Assembly (NCBI RefSeq): GCF_002934065.1 | Contig: NZ_CP018049.1 | Span: forward strand, 5,454,501 to 5,518,500 | Length of the DNA stretch: 64,000 bases | Direction: 5' to 3' | Source of the DNA: Pseudomonas orientalis | Lineage (GTDB): Bacteria > Pseudomonadota > Gammaproteobacteria > Pseudomonadales > Pseudomonadaceae | Shown here: positions 18,013 to 27,939 of the stretch, piece after piece | How the letters are laid out: each line of letters starts with the position of its first letter | How positions within the stretch are numbered: the stretch's first letter is position 1 | Made by a program: the position numbers and the translations under genes | Notes under the pieces: generated by a model | Databases searched by the model: none | What the model saw: only the letters and a program-made list of their open reading frames with translations | Told to the model about the DNA's origin: nothing

Positions 18013-19212
18013 TTACGCCGCACTGAACAACTTATGCGGATCAATCACAAACTTCTTCGGCACACCCGCATCGAACTCGCCATACCCGCGCGGCGCGTCA
18101 TCCAGGCTGATCACCTGCACGCCGACGATCTCAGCGATGTTGATCCGGTCCCACATGATCGCCTGCATCAGCTGGCGGTTGTACTTCATCACTGGCGTCT
18201 GCCCGGTGTGGAAGCTGTGGGATTTGGCCCAGCCCAAACCAAAGCGAATGCTCAGGCTGCCCATTTTCGCGGCGGCATCGACAGCGCCTGGATCTTCAGT
18301 GACGTACAGGCCCGGAATACCGATCTTGCCCGCCACACGCACCACGCCCATCAGCGAGTTGAGCACGGTGGCCGGGGCCTCGGCCTTGACGCCGTCGTGA
18401 CCGTGGCCGCGGGCTTCAAAGCCGACGGCATCGACGGCGCAGTCCACTTCCGGCTCGCCGAGCAGCGCGGCGATCTGTTCGTGCAATGGCGTGTCGGTGG
18501 ACAGGTCGGCGATCTCGAAACCCTGGGCCTTGGCGTGGGCCAGGCGGATCGGGTTGACGTCGCCGATAATCACCACCGCAGCGCCCAATAGACGTGCTGA
18601 CGCGGCAGCGGCCAGGCCGACCGGGCCGGCACCGGCGATGTAGACCGTGCTGCCTGGGCCAACGCCGGCCGTGACGGCGCCGTGGTAGCCGGTGGGCAGA
18701 ATGTCGGAGAGGCAGGTCAGGTCACGGATTTTCTCCATGGCCTTGTCGCGGTCCGGCAGTTTCAACAGGTTGAAGTCGGCGTAAGGCACCAGCGCATATT
18801 CGGCCTGGCCGCCGGTCCAGTCGCCCATGTCAACGTAGCCGTAAGCACCGCCCGGGCGCGCCGGATTGACACTCAGGCACACGCCAGTGTGCATTTCCTT
18901 GCAGGAGCGGCAACGGCCGCAGGCCACGTTGAAAGGCACCGACACCAGATCGCCGATTTTCAGGTTCTCGACGTCGCTGCCCTTCTCGATCACTTCGCCA
19001 GTGATTTCATGCCCCAGCACCAGGCCGGTCTGGGCAGTGGTGCGGCCGCGCACCATGTGTTGGTCGGAGCCGCAGATGTTGGTGGAAACCACGCGCAGGA
19101 TGACGCCATGCTCGATCTTCCTGCCGCGCGGGTCCTGCATTTTGGGATAGTCGATTTTCTGTACTTCGACCTTGCCGTTGCCGAGATACACGACACCACG
19201 ATTACCAGACAT
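18013..19212 (-). CDS. fdhA: glutathione-independent formaldehyde dehydrogenase
   Basis: 399-residue zinc-dependent medium-chain dehydrogenase. Catalytic-zinc residues lie in NICGSDQHMVRG and GHEITGEV; the structural-zinc cysteines lie in CGRCRSCKEMHTGVC; the NAD-binding motif is AGAGPVGLAAAA. It matches P. putida-type FdhA, which oxidises formaldehyde to formate without glutathione. Here it would detoxify formaldehyde released by the demethylation steps encoded upstream. It has its own GAGGTGA site and lies about 200 bases after purU, separated by a broken REPIN. Confidence 0.95.
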   Translation of the reverse strand: MSGNRGVVYLGNGKVEVQKIDYPKMQDPRGRKIEHGVILRVVSTNICGSDQHMVRGRTTAQTGLVLGHEITGEVIEKGSDVENLKIGDLVSVPFNVACGRCRSCKEMHTGVCLSVNPARPGGAYGYVDMGDWTGGQAEYALVPYADFNLLKLPDRDKAMEKIRDLTCLSDILPTGYHGAVTAGVGPGSTVYIAGAGPVGLAAAASARLLGAAVVIIGDVNPIRLAHAKAQGFEIADLSTDTPLHEQIAALLGEPEVDCAVDAVGFEARGHGHDGVKAEAPATVLNSLMGVVRVAGKIGIPGLYVTEDPGAVDAAAKMGSLSIRFGLGWAKSHSFHTGQTPVMKYNRQLMQAIMWDRINIAEIVGVQVISLDDAPRGYGEFDAGVPKKFVIDPHKLFSAA

Positions 19213-19319
19213 GCTTTCACCTCGCTGTTGTTTTTATGGAACTGCGTTGCCCGTTGAGTGGGCAGCGCGTTAAGTGCTTGGGTACAGATGCTGTTTCTTG
19301 TGTTGTGGGTGAGGGCCTC

Positions 19320-19399
19320 ATCGGGGGCAAGCCCTCTCCCACAGGGGAACGCATTTCAAATGTGGGAGGGGCGGTGCGACGACTCGACTTGCCCCCGAT
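19320..19399. repeat. REPIN (type A) interrupted by a 16-bp insertion
   Basis: Left arm ATCGGGGGCAAGCCCTCTCC has one substitution. The right arm should read TGTGGGAGGGGGCTTGCCCC but is split at 19372-19387 by CGGTGCGACGACTCGA before resuming CTTGCCCCCGAT. It is the only copy in the window with a split arm. Confidence 0.85.
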
Positions 19400-19408
19400 T
19401 GGCGCCAG

Positions 19409-20266
19409 TCAGAGCACCACCGTCCGATTGGCATTCAAAAACACCCGCCGCTCAATGTGATACCCCACCGCCCGCGCCAACGTGAGCCCTTCGATATCCC
19501 GCCCCTTGGCAATCAGATCCTCGGGATAGTGGCTGTGGTCCACCACTTCCACACCCTGGGCGATGATCGGCCCTTCATCCAGATCGTTGTTGATGTAATG
19601 CGCCGTGGCGCCGACCAGTTTCACGCCCTTGTTGTACGCCTGGTGATACGGCTTGGCGCCCTTGAACCCGGGCAGCAACGAGTGATGAATGTTGATGGCC
19701 TTGCCGTCCAGCTTGCGGCACAGCTCCGGCGACAGCACTTGCATGTAGCGCGCAAGGATCACCAGTTCGGCGCCGGTATCTTCCACTACTTGCCACACTT
19801 GACGCTCCTGGGACGGTTTGTCGTTGGGGTCGAGGGGGAAATGGTAGTAGGGAATTTGATGCCAGTCGGCCAAAGGTTTCAAATCGGGGTGGTTGGACAC
19901 CACCGCGACCACGTCCATCGACAGCTGGCCGATGCGCTGGCGGTACAGCAGATCGTTAAGGCAGTGATCGGCCTTGGAGACCATGATCACCACTTTTGGC
20001 CGGTAGTTCGGCGCCGTCAGCTCGAAGATCATGCCAAACGCTTCACCGCGCGTGGCCAGGCCATCGCGGAAACCCTGCTCGTCAAAGCCATCGGGCTGAC
20101 GGAATTCCACCCGAATAAAAAAACGGCCCGAGAGGCGGTCATCGAACGAATGGTGCTCGGTGACATAGCAGCCCTGCTCGAACAGATAGCGGGTGACCGC
20201 GTCCACCGTGCCGAGCACGCTGGGGCAGTCGGCGGTCAAAATCCATGTATCAGGGGCGCGGCTCAT
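19409..20266 (-). CDS. purU: formyltetrahydrofolate deformylase
   Basis: 285 residues: N-terminal ACT domain (DTWILTADCPSVLGTVDAVT) and C-terminal formyl-transferase-type hydrolase with LARYMQVLS, the NIHHSLLPGFKGAKPY catalytic loop and the ATAHYINNDLDEGPII segment. It hydrolyses 10-formyl-THF to formate and THF, recycling folate loaded by sarcosine oxidase and SHMT. It lies 10 bases after soxG in the glyA-soxBDAG operon, with a GAGGA site. Confidence 0.95.
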   Translation of the reverse strand: MSRAPDTWILTADCPSVLGTVDAVTRYLFEQGCYVTEHHSFDDRLSGRFFIRVEFRQPDGFDEQGFRDGLATRGEAFGMIFELTAPNYRPKVVIMVSKADHCLNDLLYRQRIGQLSMDVVAVVSNHPDLKPLADWHQIPYYHFPLDPNDKPSQERQVWQVVEDTGAELVILARYMQVLSPELCRKLDGKAINIHHSLLPGFKGAKPYHQAYNKGVKLVGATAHYINNDLDEGPIIAQGVEVVDHSHYPEDLIAKGRDIEGLTLARAVGYHIERRVFLNANRTVVL

Positions 20267-20276
20267 GGGTCATTCC

Positions 20277-20909
20277 TCAGGCTTGAACACTCAGGCCGAA
20301 TTCGGCAGAGGCGTCCTGCAGCCACAGCCACCAGTAATCCGAGAAACTGCGACGGATCAGCAGTTCCCAAGTGTCTTCAGCCGTGTGGCGGATCACCAGT
20401 TGCGACTTGGCGAACACCGTGCCCACCGCCTTGCCCACCGGAAAGTTATCAGGGTGCACGTCGTAGCTGGTGGACTTCATCAGCACGTCGCGCACGTTCG
20501 GGCCGCTCAGCTCAAGAATCTGCTGGCCGCCGCTGACGTTGACGATCTGGATATGCAAATCGCCCAGCGCGGCACGCAGGTTTTGCTCGGCGGCGAATTC
20601 TTCACCGCTCGGCACGATCAGCAACCACTCATCCGGGCCGAGCCATTGCAGGCTGGTTTCACCTTTGATGATGACTTGCAGGGCGCCGGGCAGCTCGATG
20701 CCCAGGGCCTTGTGCACGCCGGCGGCGAAGGCCGCGTCATGACCGTCGCCACGAATGGTCAGGTGACCGAGGAGTTTCTTTTCACGCACGGTCACGCCGG
20801 CGTTCTTGCGGCCCTTGCCGACCAGGCTGGCGAGGTCGGCATGGTGCAGCGACGACTCGGCTTTGGCGCCGGTGGTGGGGCGTTGTTGGTAAACATTGGC
20901 TGCTGTCAT
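20277..20909 (-). CDS. soxG: sarcosine oxidase gamma subunit
   Basis: 210 residues of the SoxG family, related to the aminomethyltransferase/GcvT fold (LGPDEWLLIVPSGEE, NVSGGQQILELSGPNVRDVL). It is a structural subunit of heterotetrameric sarcosine oxidase, which converts sarcosine to glycine with formaldehyde or 5,10-methylene-THF and H2O2. It is separated from soxA by a REPIN rather than overlapping it, and has its own AGGTG ribosome site. Confidence 0.93.
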   Translation of the reverse strand: MTAANVYQQRPTTGAKAESSLHHADLASLVGKGRKNAGVTVREKKLLGHLTIRGDGHDAAFAAGVHKALGIELPGALQVIIKGETSLQWLGPDEWLLIVPSGEEFAAEQNLRAALGDLHIQIVNVSGGQQILELSGPNVRDVLMKSTSYDVHPDNFPVGKAVGTVFAKSQLVIRHTAEDTWELLIRRSFSDYWWLWLQDASAEFGLSVQA

Positions 20910-20950
20910 AAAGCACCTGTTCTGAATTCTGTTGTGAGGCTGATGGCCTC

Positions 20951-21016
20951 ATCGGGGGCAAGCCCCCTCCCACAGGGGAATGCAGTTCAACATGTGGGAG
21001 GGGGCTTGCCCCCGAT
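20951..21016. repeat. REPIN (type A) inside the sox operon
   Basis: Inverted REP pair between soxA and soxG. It would form a strong hairpin in the polycistronic message and could stabilise the upstream soxBDA part. Confidence 0.9.
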
Positions 21017-21025
21017 GCAGGCGAC

Positions 21026-24000
21026 TCAAATGTTCTGCCGATCACCCTTGGGGTCAAAGAACACCGAAGACACAATCTCCGCCTCGATCACACTGCCATC
21101 GGCCTGCGGCGAAAAAACCCGCTCGCCGATGCGCTTCAAGCCACCTTTCACCACGCCCATGGCGAACGAATAACCCAGGGAGTTGTGCGCATAGCTTGAA
21201 GTCACGTGGCCGACCATTTTCATCGGAATCGTCTGCTTCGGATCGAACACCAACTGTGCGCCTTCCGGCAGCCACACATTCGGATCGATCGGCTTCAAGC
21301 CCACCAGTTGCTTGCGTTCTTCACGCACGCAATCTTCGCGGTTCATCCCACGCCAGCCGATCCACGAGAACGGCTTGGTACGGCCCACGCACCAGCCCAT
21401 GTTCAGGTCGTCAGGGGTCATCGAGCCATCAGTGTCCTGGCCGACGATGATGAAGCCCTTCTCGGCACGCAGGACGTGCATGGTTTCGGTGCCGTACGGG
21501 GTCAGGTTGTACTTTTTGCCGGCCTCGACGATCTTTTCCAGCACGCCCATGGCGTAGTCGGCCTGCACGTTGACTTCATACGAAAGCTCGCCGGTAAACG
21601 AGATACGGAACACCCGCGCCGGAACGCCGCCGACCAGGCCTTCCTTCCAGGTCATGAACGGGAAGCCGTCCTTGTCCAGGTCGATATCAGTCACTTCCGC
21701 CAGCAGCTTGCGGCTGTTGGGGCCGGACAGGGTCATGGTCGCCCAGTGGTCGGTGACCGAGGTGAAATACACCTTGAGGTCCGGCCATTCGGTCTGCTGG
21801 TAGATTTCCAGCCACTGCAGTACGCGGGCGGCGCCGCCGGTGGTGGTGGTCATCAGGAAGTGGTTGTCGGCCAGACAGGCGGTGACGCCGTCGTCGAAGA
21901 CCATACCGTCTTCCTTGCACATCAGACCGTAGCGCGCCTTGCCCACATCAAGCTTGGTCCAGGCGTTGCTGTAGATACGGTTAAGGAACTCACGGGCATC
22001 CGGGCCCTGGATGTCGATTTTGCCGAGGGTGGACGCATCCAGCAGGCCGACGCTGTCGCGCACCGCCAGGCATTCGCGCTTCACGGCGGCGTGCAGGTCT
22101 TCACCGTTGCGTGGGAAGTACCATGGGCGTTTCCACTGGCCGACGTCCTCGAATTCGGCGCCGTTTTTCACGTGCCAGGCTTGCAGCGCGGTGTAGCGCA
22201 CCGGCTCGAAGATGTGCCCACAGTGACGGCCCGCTATCGCACCGAACGTCACCGGCGTGTAGTTGGGGCGGAACATGGTGGTGCCCATCTGCGGAATGGT
22301 CACGTTCAGCGAGCGCGCCGCGATGGCCAGACCGTTGACGTTACCCAGCTTGCCCTGATCGGTACCGAAGCCCAGCGCGGTGTAGCGCTTGACGTGCTCG
22401 ACCGACTCGAAACCTTCGCGGGTCGCCAGTTCGATGGCGGCGGCGGTGACGTCGTTCTGCAGGTCGACGAATTGCTTCGGCGCCCGTGCGGTGGTTTTTT
22501 CATGAGGCACCTGGAACAGCGCCAGGGTCGGCTCTTCCAGGCGGCTCAGGGCTTTTGGCAGCACGCCTTCAACCGGGGCGAAACCCGCTTCGCTGGCCGC
22601 GCGCACACCGCCTTCAAAACCGTCGGCCAGGGAATCACCGAGGCCGTAGACGCCATTGATACCACCAACGCACACGCGTTTTTGCGGCGCTTCGCCCGGC
22701 ACAAAACCAAGGATATCTTCACGCCAGGTCGGCTTGCCGCCCAGGTGCGAAGCCAGGTGCACCACCGGGCTGTAGCCGCCGGAGCTGGCCACCAGGTCGC
22801 AGTCCAGCCACTCGCCGGGGCTGGTGACTTTATGGGCTTTAACATCGATCGCAGCCACTCGCGCAGCGCTCACACGCTTGGTGCCACGGGCTTCGACCAC
22901 GGCGCTGCCGGTGAGGATACGAATGCCCTTGGCGCGAGCCTCTTCAACCAGGGCACCGCGTGGGTTGTGGCGCACATCAGCCACCGCAACCACTTGCAGG
23001 CCGGCGTCGAGCCAGTCCAGTGCAACGCGGTAGGCGTGATCGTTGTTGGTCGACAGCACCAGTTTCTTGCCCGGTGCCACGCCGTAGCGACGCACGTAGG
23101 TAGAGACCGCACCGGCCAGCATGTTGCCCGGCACGTCGTTGTTGCCGTACACCAGCGGGCGCTCGCACGCACCGGTCGCCAGCACCACACGCTTGGCACG
23201 CACACGGTGGATACGCTGGCGCACCACGCCAATCGGCGCGCGGTCGCCAAGGTGGTCGGTGAGGCGCTCGTGAATGGTCAGGAAGTTATGGTCGTGGTAG
23301 CCGTTGACGGTGGCGCGGGGCAGCAGCACCACGTCAGGCAGTGTCTTGAGTTCAGCGAGGACGCTGGCAACCCATTCGGTGGCCGGCTTGCCGTCCAGGC
23401 TTTCGCGGGAATCGAGCAGCGAACCCCCGAACTCTTCCTGCTCATCGGCGATGATCACCCGCGCACCGCTGCGCGCAGCCGCCAGTGCTGCGGCGAGACC
23501 GGCAGGGCCTGCGCCGACCACCAGTACGTCGCAATGACGGTTGAAGTTGTCGTAGGTGTCCGGGTCGTTCTCTGTCGGCGAGCGGCCAAGACCGGCCGCC
23601 TTGCGGATGTACTTCTCGTAGGTCATCCAGAACGATTGCGGGTACATGAAGGTTTTGTAGTAAAAGCCCGGCGGCATCAGCTTGCCGCCGACCTTGCCGA
23701 GAATGCCCATCATGTCGTTGTTGACGCTCGGCCAGCCGTTGGTGCTGGTGGCGACCAAGCCCTGGTACAGCGCCTGTTGCGTGGCGCGCACGTTGGGAAT
23801 CTGGGTGGCTTCGGTGGCGCCGATCTGCAGCACCGCGTTCGGCTCTTCGGCGCCGGCGGCAAAGATGCCGCGCGGGCGCGAGTATTTGAAGCTGCGGCCG
23901 ATGATGTCGACGCCGTTGGCCAGCAGGGCGGCGGCCAGGGTGTCACCTTCAAAGCCTTTGTAGCTCTGGCCGTTGAACGTGAAGGTCAGGACTTTATTGC

Positions 24001-24043
24001 GGTCGATCCGGCCACCGTTGGACAGGCGATTGATCTGGCTCAT
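21026..24043 (-). CDS. soxA: sarcosine oxidase alpha subunit
   Basis: 1005 residues. N-terminal 2Fe-2S-like fold without the cluster cysteines (FTFNGQSYKGFEGDTLAAAL), then an NAD/FAD Rossmann domain (VLVVGAGPAGLAAALAAARS), then a C-terminal aminomethyltransferase/folate-binding half (DASTLGKIDIQGPDAREFL, LSGPNSRKLLAEV). This is the full heterotetrameric SoxA layout. The ATG has a GGAGAGAAGGT site and overlaps the soxD stop by four bases. A 956-codon frame open on the opposite strand is a coding shadow. Confidence 0.96.
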   Translation of the reverse strand: MSQINRLSNGGRIDRNKVLTFTFNGQSYKGFEGDTLAAALLANGVDIIGRSFKYSRPRGIFAAGAEEPNAVLQIGATEATQIPNVRATQQALYQGLVATSTNGWPSVNNDMMGILGKVGGKLMPPGFYYKTFMYPQSFWMTYEKYIRKAAGLGRSPTENDPDTYDNFNRHCDVLVVGAGPAGLAAALAAARSGARVIIADEQEEFGGSLLDSRESLDGKPATEWVASVLAELKTLPDVVLLPRATVNGYHDHNFLTIHERLTDHLGDRAPIGVVRQRIHRVRAKRVVLATGACERPLVYGNNDVPGNMLAGAVSTYVRRYGVAPGKKLVLSTNNDHAYRVALDWLDAGLQVVAVADVRHNPRGALVEEARAKGIRILTGSAVVEARGTKRVSAARVAAIDVKAHKVTSPGEWLDCDLVASSGGYSPVVHLASHLGGKPTWREDILGFVPGEAPQKRVCVGGINGVYGLGDSLADGFEGGVRAASEAGFAPVEGVLPKALSRLEEPTLALFQVPHEKTTARAPKQFVDLQNDVTAAAIELATREGFESVEHVKRYTALGFGTDQGKLGNVNGLAIAARSLNVTIPQMGTTMFRPNYTPVTFGAIAGRHCGHIFEPVRYTALQAWHVKNGAEFEDVGQWKRPWYFPRNGEDLHAAVKRECLAVRDSVGLLDASTLGKIDIQGPDAREFLNRIYSNAWTKLDVGKARYGLMCKEDGMVFDDGVTACLADNHFLMTTTTGGAARVLQWLEIYQQTEWPDLKVYFTSVTDHWATMTLSGPNSRKLLAEVTDIDLDKDGFPFMTWKEGLVGGVPARVFRISFTGELSYEVNVQADYAMGVLEKIVEAGKKYNLTPYGTETMHVLRAEKGFIIVGQDTDGSMTPDDLNMGWCVGRTKPFSWIGWRGMNREDCVREERKQLVGLKPIDPNVWLPEGAQLVFDPKQTIPMKMVGHVTSSYAHNSLGYSFAMGVVKGGLKRIGERVFSPQADGSVIEAEIVSSVFFDPKGDRQNI

Positions 24044-24342
24044 ACCTTCTCTCCAGAGGCCTTGGCGGTGAACTGAGGCTTCTCACCGATCTTGTAGGTT
24101 TCAAGAATTTCGTAGGTCACAGTGTCGCGGGTGGCGTTGAAATACTGGCGGCAACCGGCGGCGTGAATCCACAGTTCGTGATGCAGGCCACGGGGGTTGT
24201 CGCGAAAGAACATGTAGTCGCCCCACTCGGCGTCGGTGCAGGCATTCGGGTCCAGCGGGCGCGGGATGTGCGCTTGGCCGGACGCGTGGAATTCCTCTTC
24301 GGAGCGCAGTTCGCCACAGTGAGGACAGAAGATATGCAACAT
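24040..24342 (-). CDS. soxD: sarcosine oxidase delta subunit
   Basis: 100-residue zinc-binding subunit: HIFCPHCGELRSEEEF gives the C-x2-C pair, with a later H and C (WIHAAGCRQYFNATRD) completing the site. It lies between soxB and soxA in the usual B-D-A-G order, with an AGGAGA site upstream. Confidence 0.95.
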   Translation of the reverse strand: MLHIFCPHCGELRSEEEFHASGQAHIPRPLDPNACTDAEWGDYMFFRDNPRGLHHELWIHAAGCRQYFNATRDTVTYEILETYKIGEKPQFTAKASGEKV

Positions 24343-24357
24343 GAGGTGGTTCTCCTG

Positions 24358-25608
24358 TTAGTGGGCGACGGCCGCAGCGCCGTGTTCGTCGATCAGCGCA
24401 CCGTTGTGGAAACGGTCGATGGAGAAAGGTGCGGCCAGCGGGTGCATTTCACCCTTGGCCAGGCTCGCGGCAAACACGTTGCCTGAGCCCGGCGTGGCCT
24501 TGAAGCCACCGGTGCCCCACCCGCAGTTGAAGAACATGTTCGGGACCGGGGTCTTGGAGATGATCGGGCACGCGTCCGGCGTGGTGTCGACGATGCCGCC
24601 CCACTGGCGGTTCATGCGCACGCGTGAGAGCACCGGGAACATCTCGACGATGGCCTGGATGGTGTGTTCGATCACCGGGTACGAGCCGCGCTGGCCGTAG
24701 CCGTTGTAGCCGTCGATACCGGCGCCGATCACCAGGTCGCCCTTGTCGGACTGGCTGATGTAACCGTGCACGGCGTTGGACATGATCACGCTGTCGATAA
24801 TCGGCTTGATCGGCTCCGATACCAGGGCTTGCAGTGGATGGGATTCGATCGGCAGGCGGAAACCGGCCAGCGAAGCCATGTGCCCGGAGTTACCGGCGGT
24901 CACTACACCGACGCGCTTGGCGCCGATAAAGCCCTTGTTGGTTTCCACGCCGATGCACACGCCGTTTTCCTTGCGAAAGCCGATCACTTCGGTCTGCTGG
25001 ATCAAGTCCACGCCGAGTGCGTCGGCGGCGCGGGCAAAGCCCCAGGCCACGGCATCGTGACGGGCCACGCCGCCGCGACGTTGCACAGTGGCGCCGAGCA
25101 CCGGGTAGCGGGTGTTCTTCGAGCAGTCCAGGTACGGAATCTCGTCGGCCACCTGCTTGGCATTGAGCAGTTCGCCGTCCACGCCATTGAGGCGGTTGGC
25201 GCTGACGCGGCGCTCGGAATCACGGATGTCCTGCAGGGTGTGGCACAGGTTGTACACGCCGCGCTGGGAGAACATCACGTTGTAGTTCAGGTCCTGGGAC
25301 AAACCTTCCCAGAGTTTCATCGCGTGTTCGTACAGGTGCGCCGACTCGTCCCACAGGTAGTTGGAACGCACGATGGTGGTGTTGCGCGCGGTGTTACCGC
25401 CGCCCAGCCAACCTTTCTCGACCACGGCCACATTGGTGATGCCGTGCTCTTTAGCCAGGTAGTAGGCGGTCGCCAGACCATGCCCGCCGCCGCCGACGAT
25501 GACCACGTCGTAGACCTTTTTCGGGGTGGGCGTGCGCCACATCTTCTGCCAGTTTTCGTGATGGCTGAGGGAGTGCTTGAAGAGGCCGAAGCCTGAGTAG
25601 CGTTGCAT
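24358..25608 (-). CDS. soxB: sarcosine oxidase beta subunit
   Basis: 416-residue flavoprotein with the DAO fold: VVIVGGGGHGLATAYYLA is the FAD dinucleotide motif; a covalent FMN is held by a His in this family. The start MQRYSGFGLF at 25608 is chosen because GGAG lies 8 bases before it; an ATG two codons earlier is too close to that site, and further in-frame codons run back into glyA. It catalyses sarcosine oxidation with SoxA, SoxD and SoxG. Confidence 0.95.
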   Translation of the reverse strand: MQRYSGFGLFKHSLSHHENWQKMWRTPTPKKVYDVVIVGGGGHGLATAYYLAKEHGITNVAVVEKGWLGGGNTARNTTIVRSNYLWDESAHLYEHAMKLWEGLSQDLNYNVMFSQRGVYNLCHTLQDIRDSERRVSANRLNGVDGELLNAKQVADEIPYLDCSKNTRYPVLGATVQRRGGVARHDAVAWGFARAADALGVDLIQQTEVIGFRKENGVCIGVETNKGFIGAKRVGVVTAGNSGHMASLAGFRLPIESHPLQALVSEPIKPIIDSVIMSNAVHGYISQSDKGDLVIGAGIDGYNGYGQRGSYPVIEHTIQAIVEMFPVLSRVRMNRQWGGIVDTTPDACPIISKTPVPNMFFNCGWGTGGFKATPGSGNVFAASLAKGEMHPLAAPFSIDRFHNGALIDEHGAAAVAH

Positions 25609-25630
25609 AGTCATTACTCCAAAACCGCGC

Positions 25631-26884
<1,254 letters not shown>

Positions 26885-26914
26885 CGCGTCTCTCCCAGCT
26901 TTTCGTATTGTTGA

Positions 26915-26929
26915 GGCCCTCGCAGGGCC
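26915..26929. promoter_or_regulatory. small GC hairpin in the glyA leader
   Basis: GGCCCT-CGC-AGGGCC, a perfect 6-bp stem about 30 bases upstream of the glyA ATG. It lacks a T tract, so it is more likely a leader structure or operator than a terminator. No glycine-riboswitch core was recognised here. Confidence 0.35.
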
Positions 26930-27026
26930 CTTTGATGCGATGGTAGGGCTGGCGCGTGCGGGCCAAATGCCTGCGCACGCCACGCAAAGGTGCGTTTACG
27001 ACATTCCTTCAGAGACACAGAACAAA

Positions 27027-27116
27027 TGTGGGAGGGGGCTTGCCCCCGATGGCGGTGGATCATCTCGTACATGCGGTGACTGACACTCCGCAATCGGGGG
27101 CAAGCCCCCTCCCACA
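27027..27116. repeat. REPIN (type B)
   Basis: Inverted REP pair with partly palindromic spacer (GGCGGTGGATCA ... TGACTGACACTCCG), immediately after the stop of the TraX-like gene. Confidence 0.9.
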
Positions 27117-27120
27117 GGGG

Positions 27121-27849
27121 TCAGGCGATGATCTTGCGGACGAGGAGCAGCAGGAGGAAGTGCATTGGATAAAGGGCATAGGCCCAACGGCGCATGGCCG
27201 GTGGCGAAACATTTTTGGCATGTCGCAATAAGACCAACCCTGCCAACGGCGCAACCAGACACGTCGCCAACCCAAGCATCGCCACCAGGCTGCCGCTGTT
27301 GAGCAGAATCTGCCATTGATTGGCAGCGACGCAGACCAAACCCGGCACCGCGCTGAAATACCAGGGCCGGCGAAACACCAGCAGCATCGCCATCGGCAGC
27401 AATACACCAAAGAAACCGAACATCAACTGGGTTGAAAACACGGCCGCCACTGTGACGGCGATCAGCGCCAATCCTCGATCAACCACCGCCTTGTGCTGCC
27501 ATCCTCGGGCAACCAGCAGGCCCAGCGCCAGGGTCGGCAATACGTTCAAGGTATCGGCATCTTCGATGAACATCCGATACGGCACTTCGCTGATCACGCT
27601 GAACAGCAGCAACCAACCCAAGTAGCGCCAGTGGCCGGTCACCGGGGCGTTTCGAGCCCGGTGCACATTCGCCGCAATCGCCAGGCAAAACCAAGGGAAC
27701 GCCAGGCGCCCGGGCACATACAAGCCATCGAGGCTCAGGCCCACGTAGCGCAGGTGATCCAGCACCATGCTCAGCAGCGCCAGCCACTTGAGCAGGTCCA
27801 AAGCGCCATCTCGGACATGTCCGACAGGCAAGGTGTCAGTACCGTGCAT
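27121..27849 (-). CDS. TraX family membrane protein
   Basis: 242 residues, about eight hydrophobic segments. The N-terminal GALDLLKWLALLSMVLDHLRY and PGRLAFPWFCLAIAANVHR are the signature of the TraX family, named after the F-plasmid pilin N-acetylase. Chromosomal relatives in Pseudomonas have no known substrate. The start at 27849 is favoured by GGGGA just before it. It lies between glyA and the divergent threonine aldolase; a role in betaine catabolism is not indicated. Confidence 0.8.
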   Translation of the reverse strand: MHGTDTLPVGHVRDGALDLLKWLALLSMVLDHLRYVGLSLDGLYVPGRLAFPWFCLAIAANVHRARNAPVTGHWRYLGWLLLFSVISEVPYRMFIEDADTLNVLPTLALGLLVARGWQHKAVVDRGLALIAVTVAAVFSTQLMFGFFGVLLPMAMLLVFRRPWYFSAVPGLVCVAANQWQILLNSGSLVAMLGLATCLVAPLAGLVLLRHAKNVSPPAMRRWAYALYPMHFLLLLLVRKIIA

Positions 27850-27939
27850 AATTCCCCACCGACTTTGCATTTACAGTGCGTGCGCCCCCCTCCCAATCTT
27901 GGTTAAAGTGCGCACCAACATCGACCACAGGAATGGGCC

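Noticed and set aside
21206..24076. 956-codon frame opposite soxA
   Set aside because: Shadow of soxA caused by high GC; His/Gly/Val-rich composition typical of antisense frames, no ribosome site.
26885..27026. Glycine riboswitch upstream of glyA
   Set aside because: Only one small hairpin is seen; the conserved glycine-aptamer core was not recognised.
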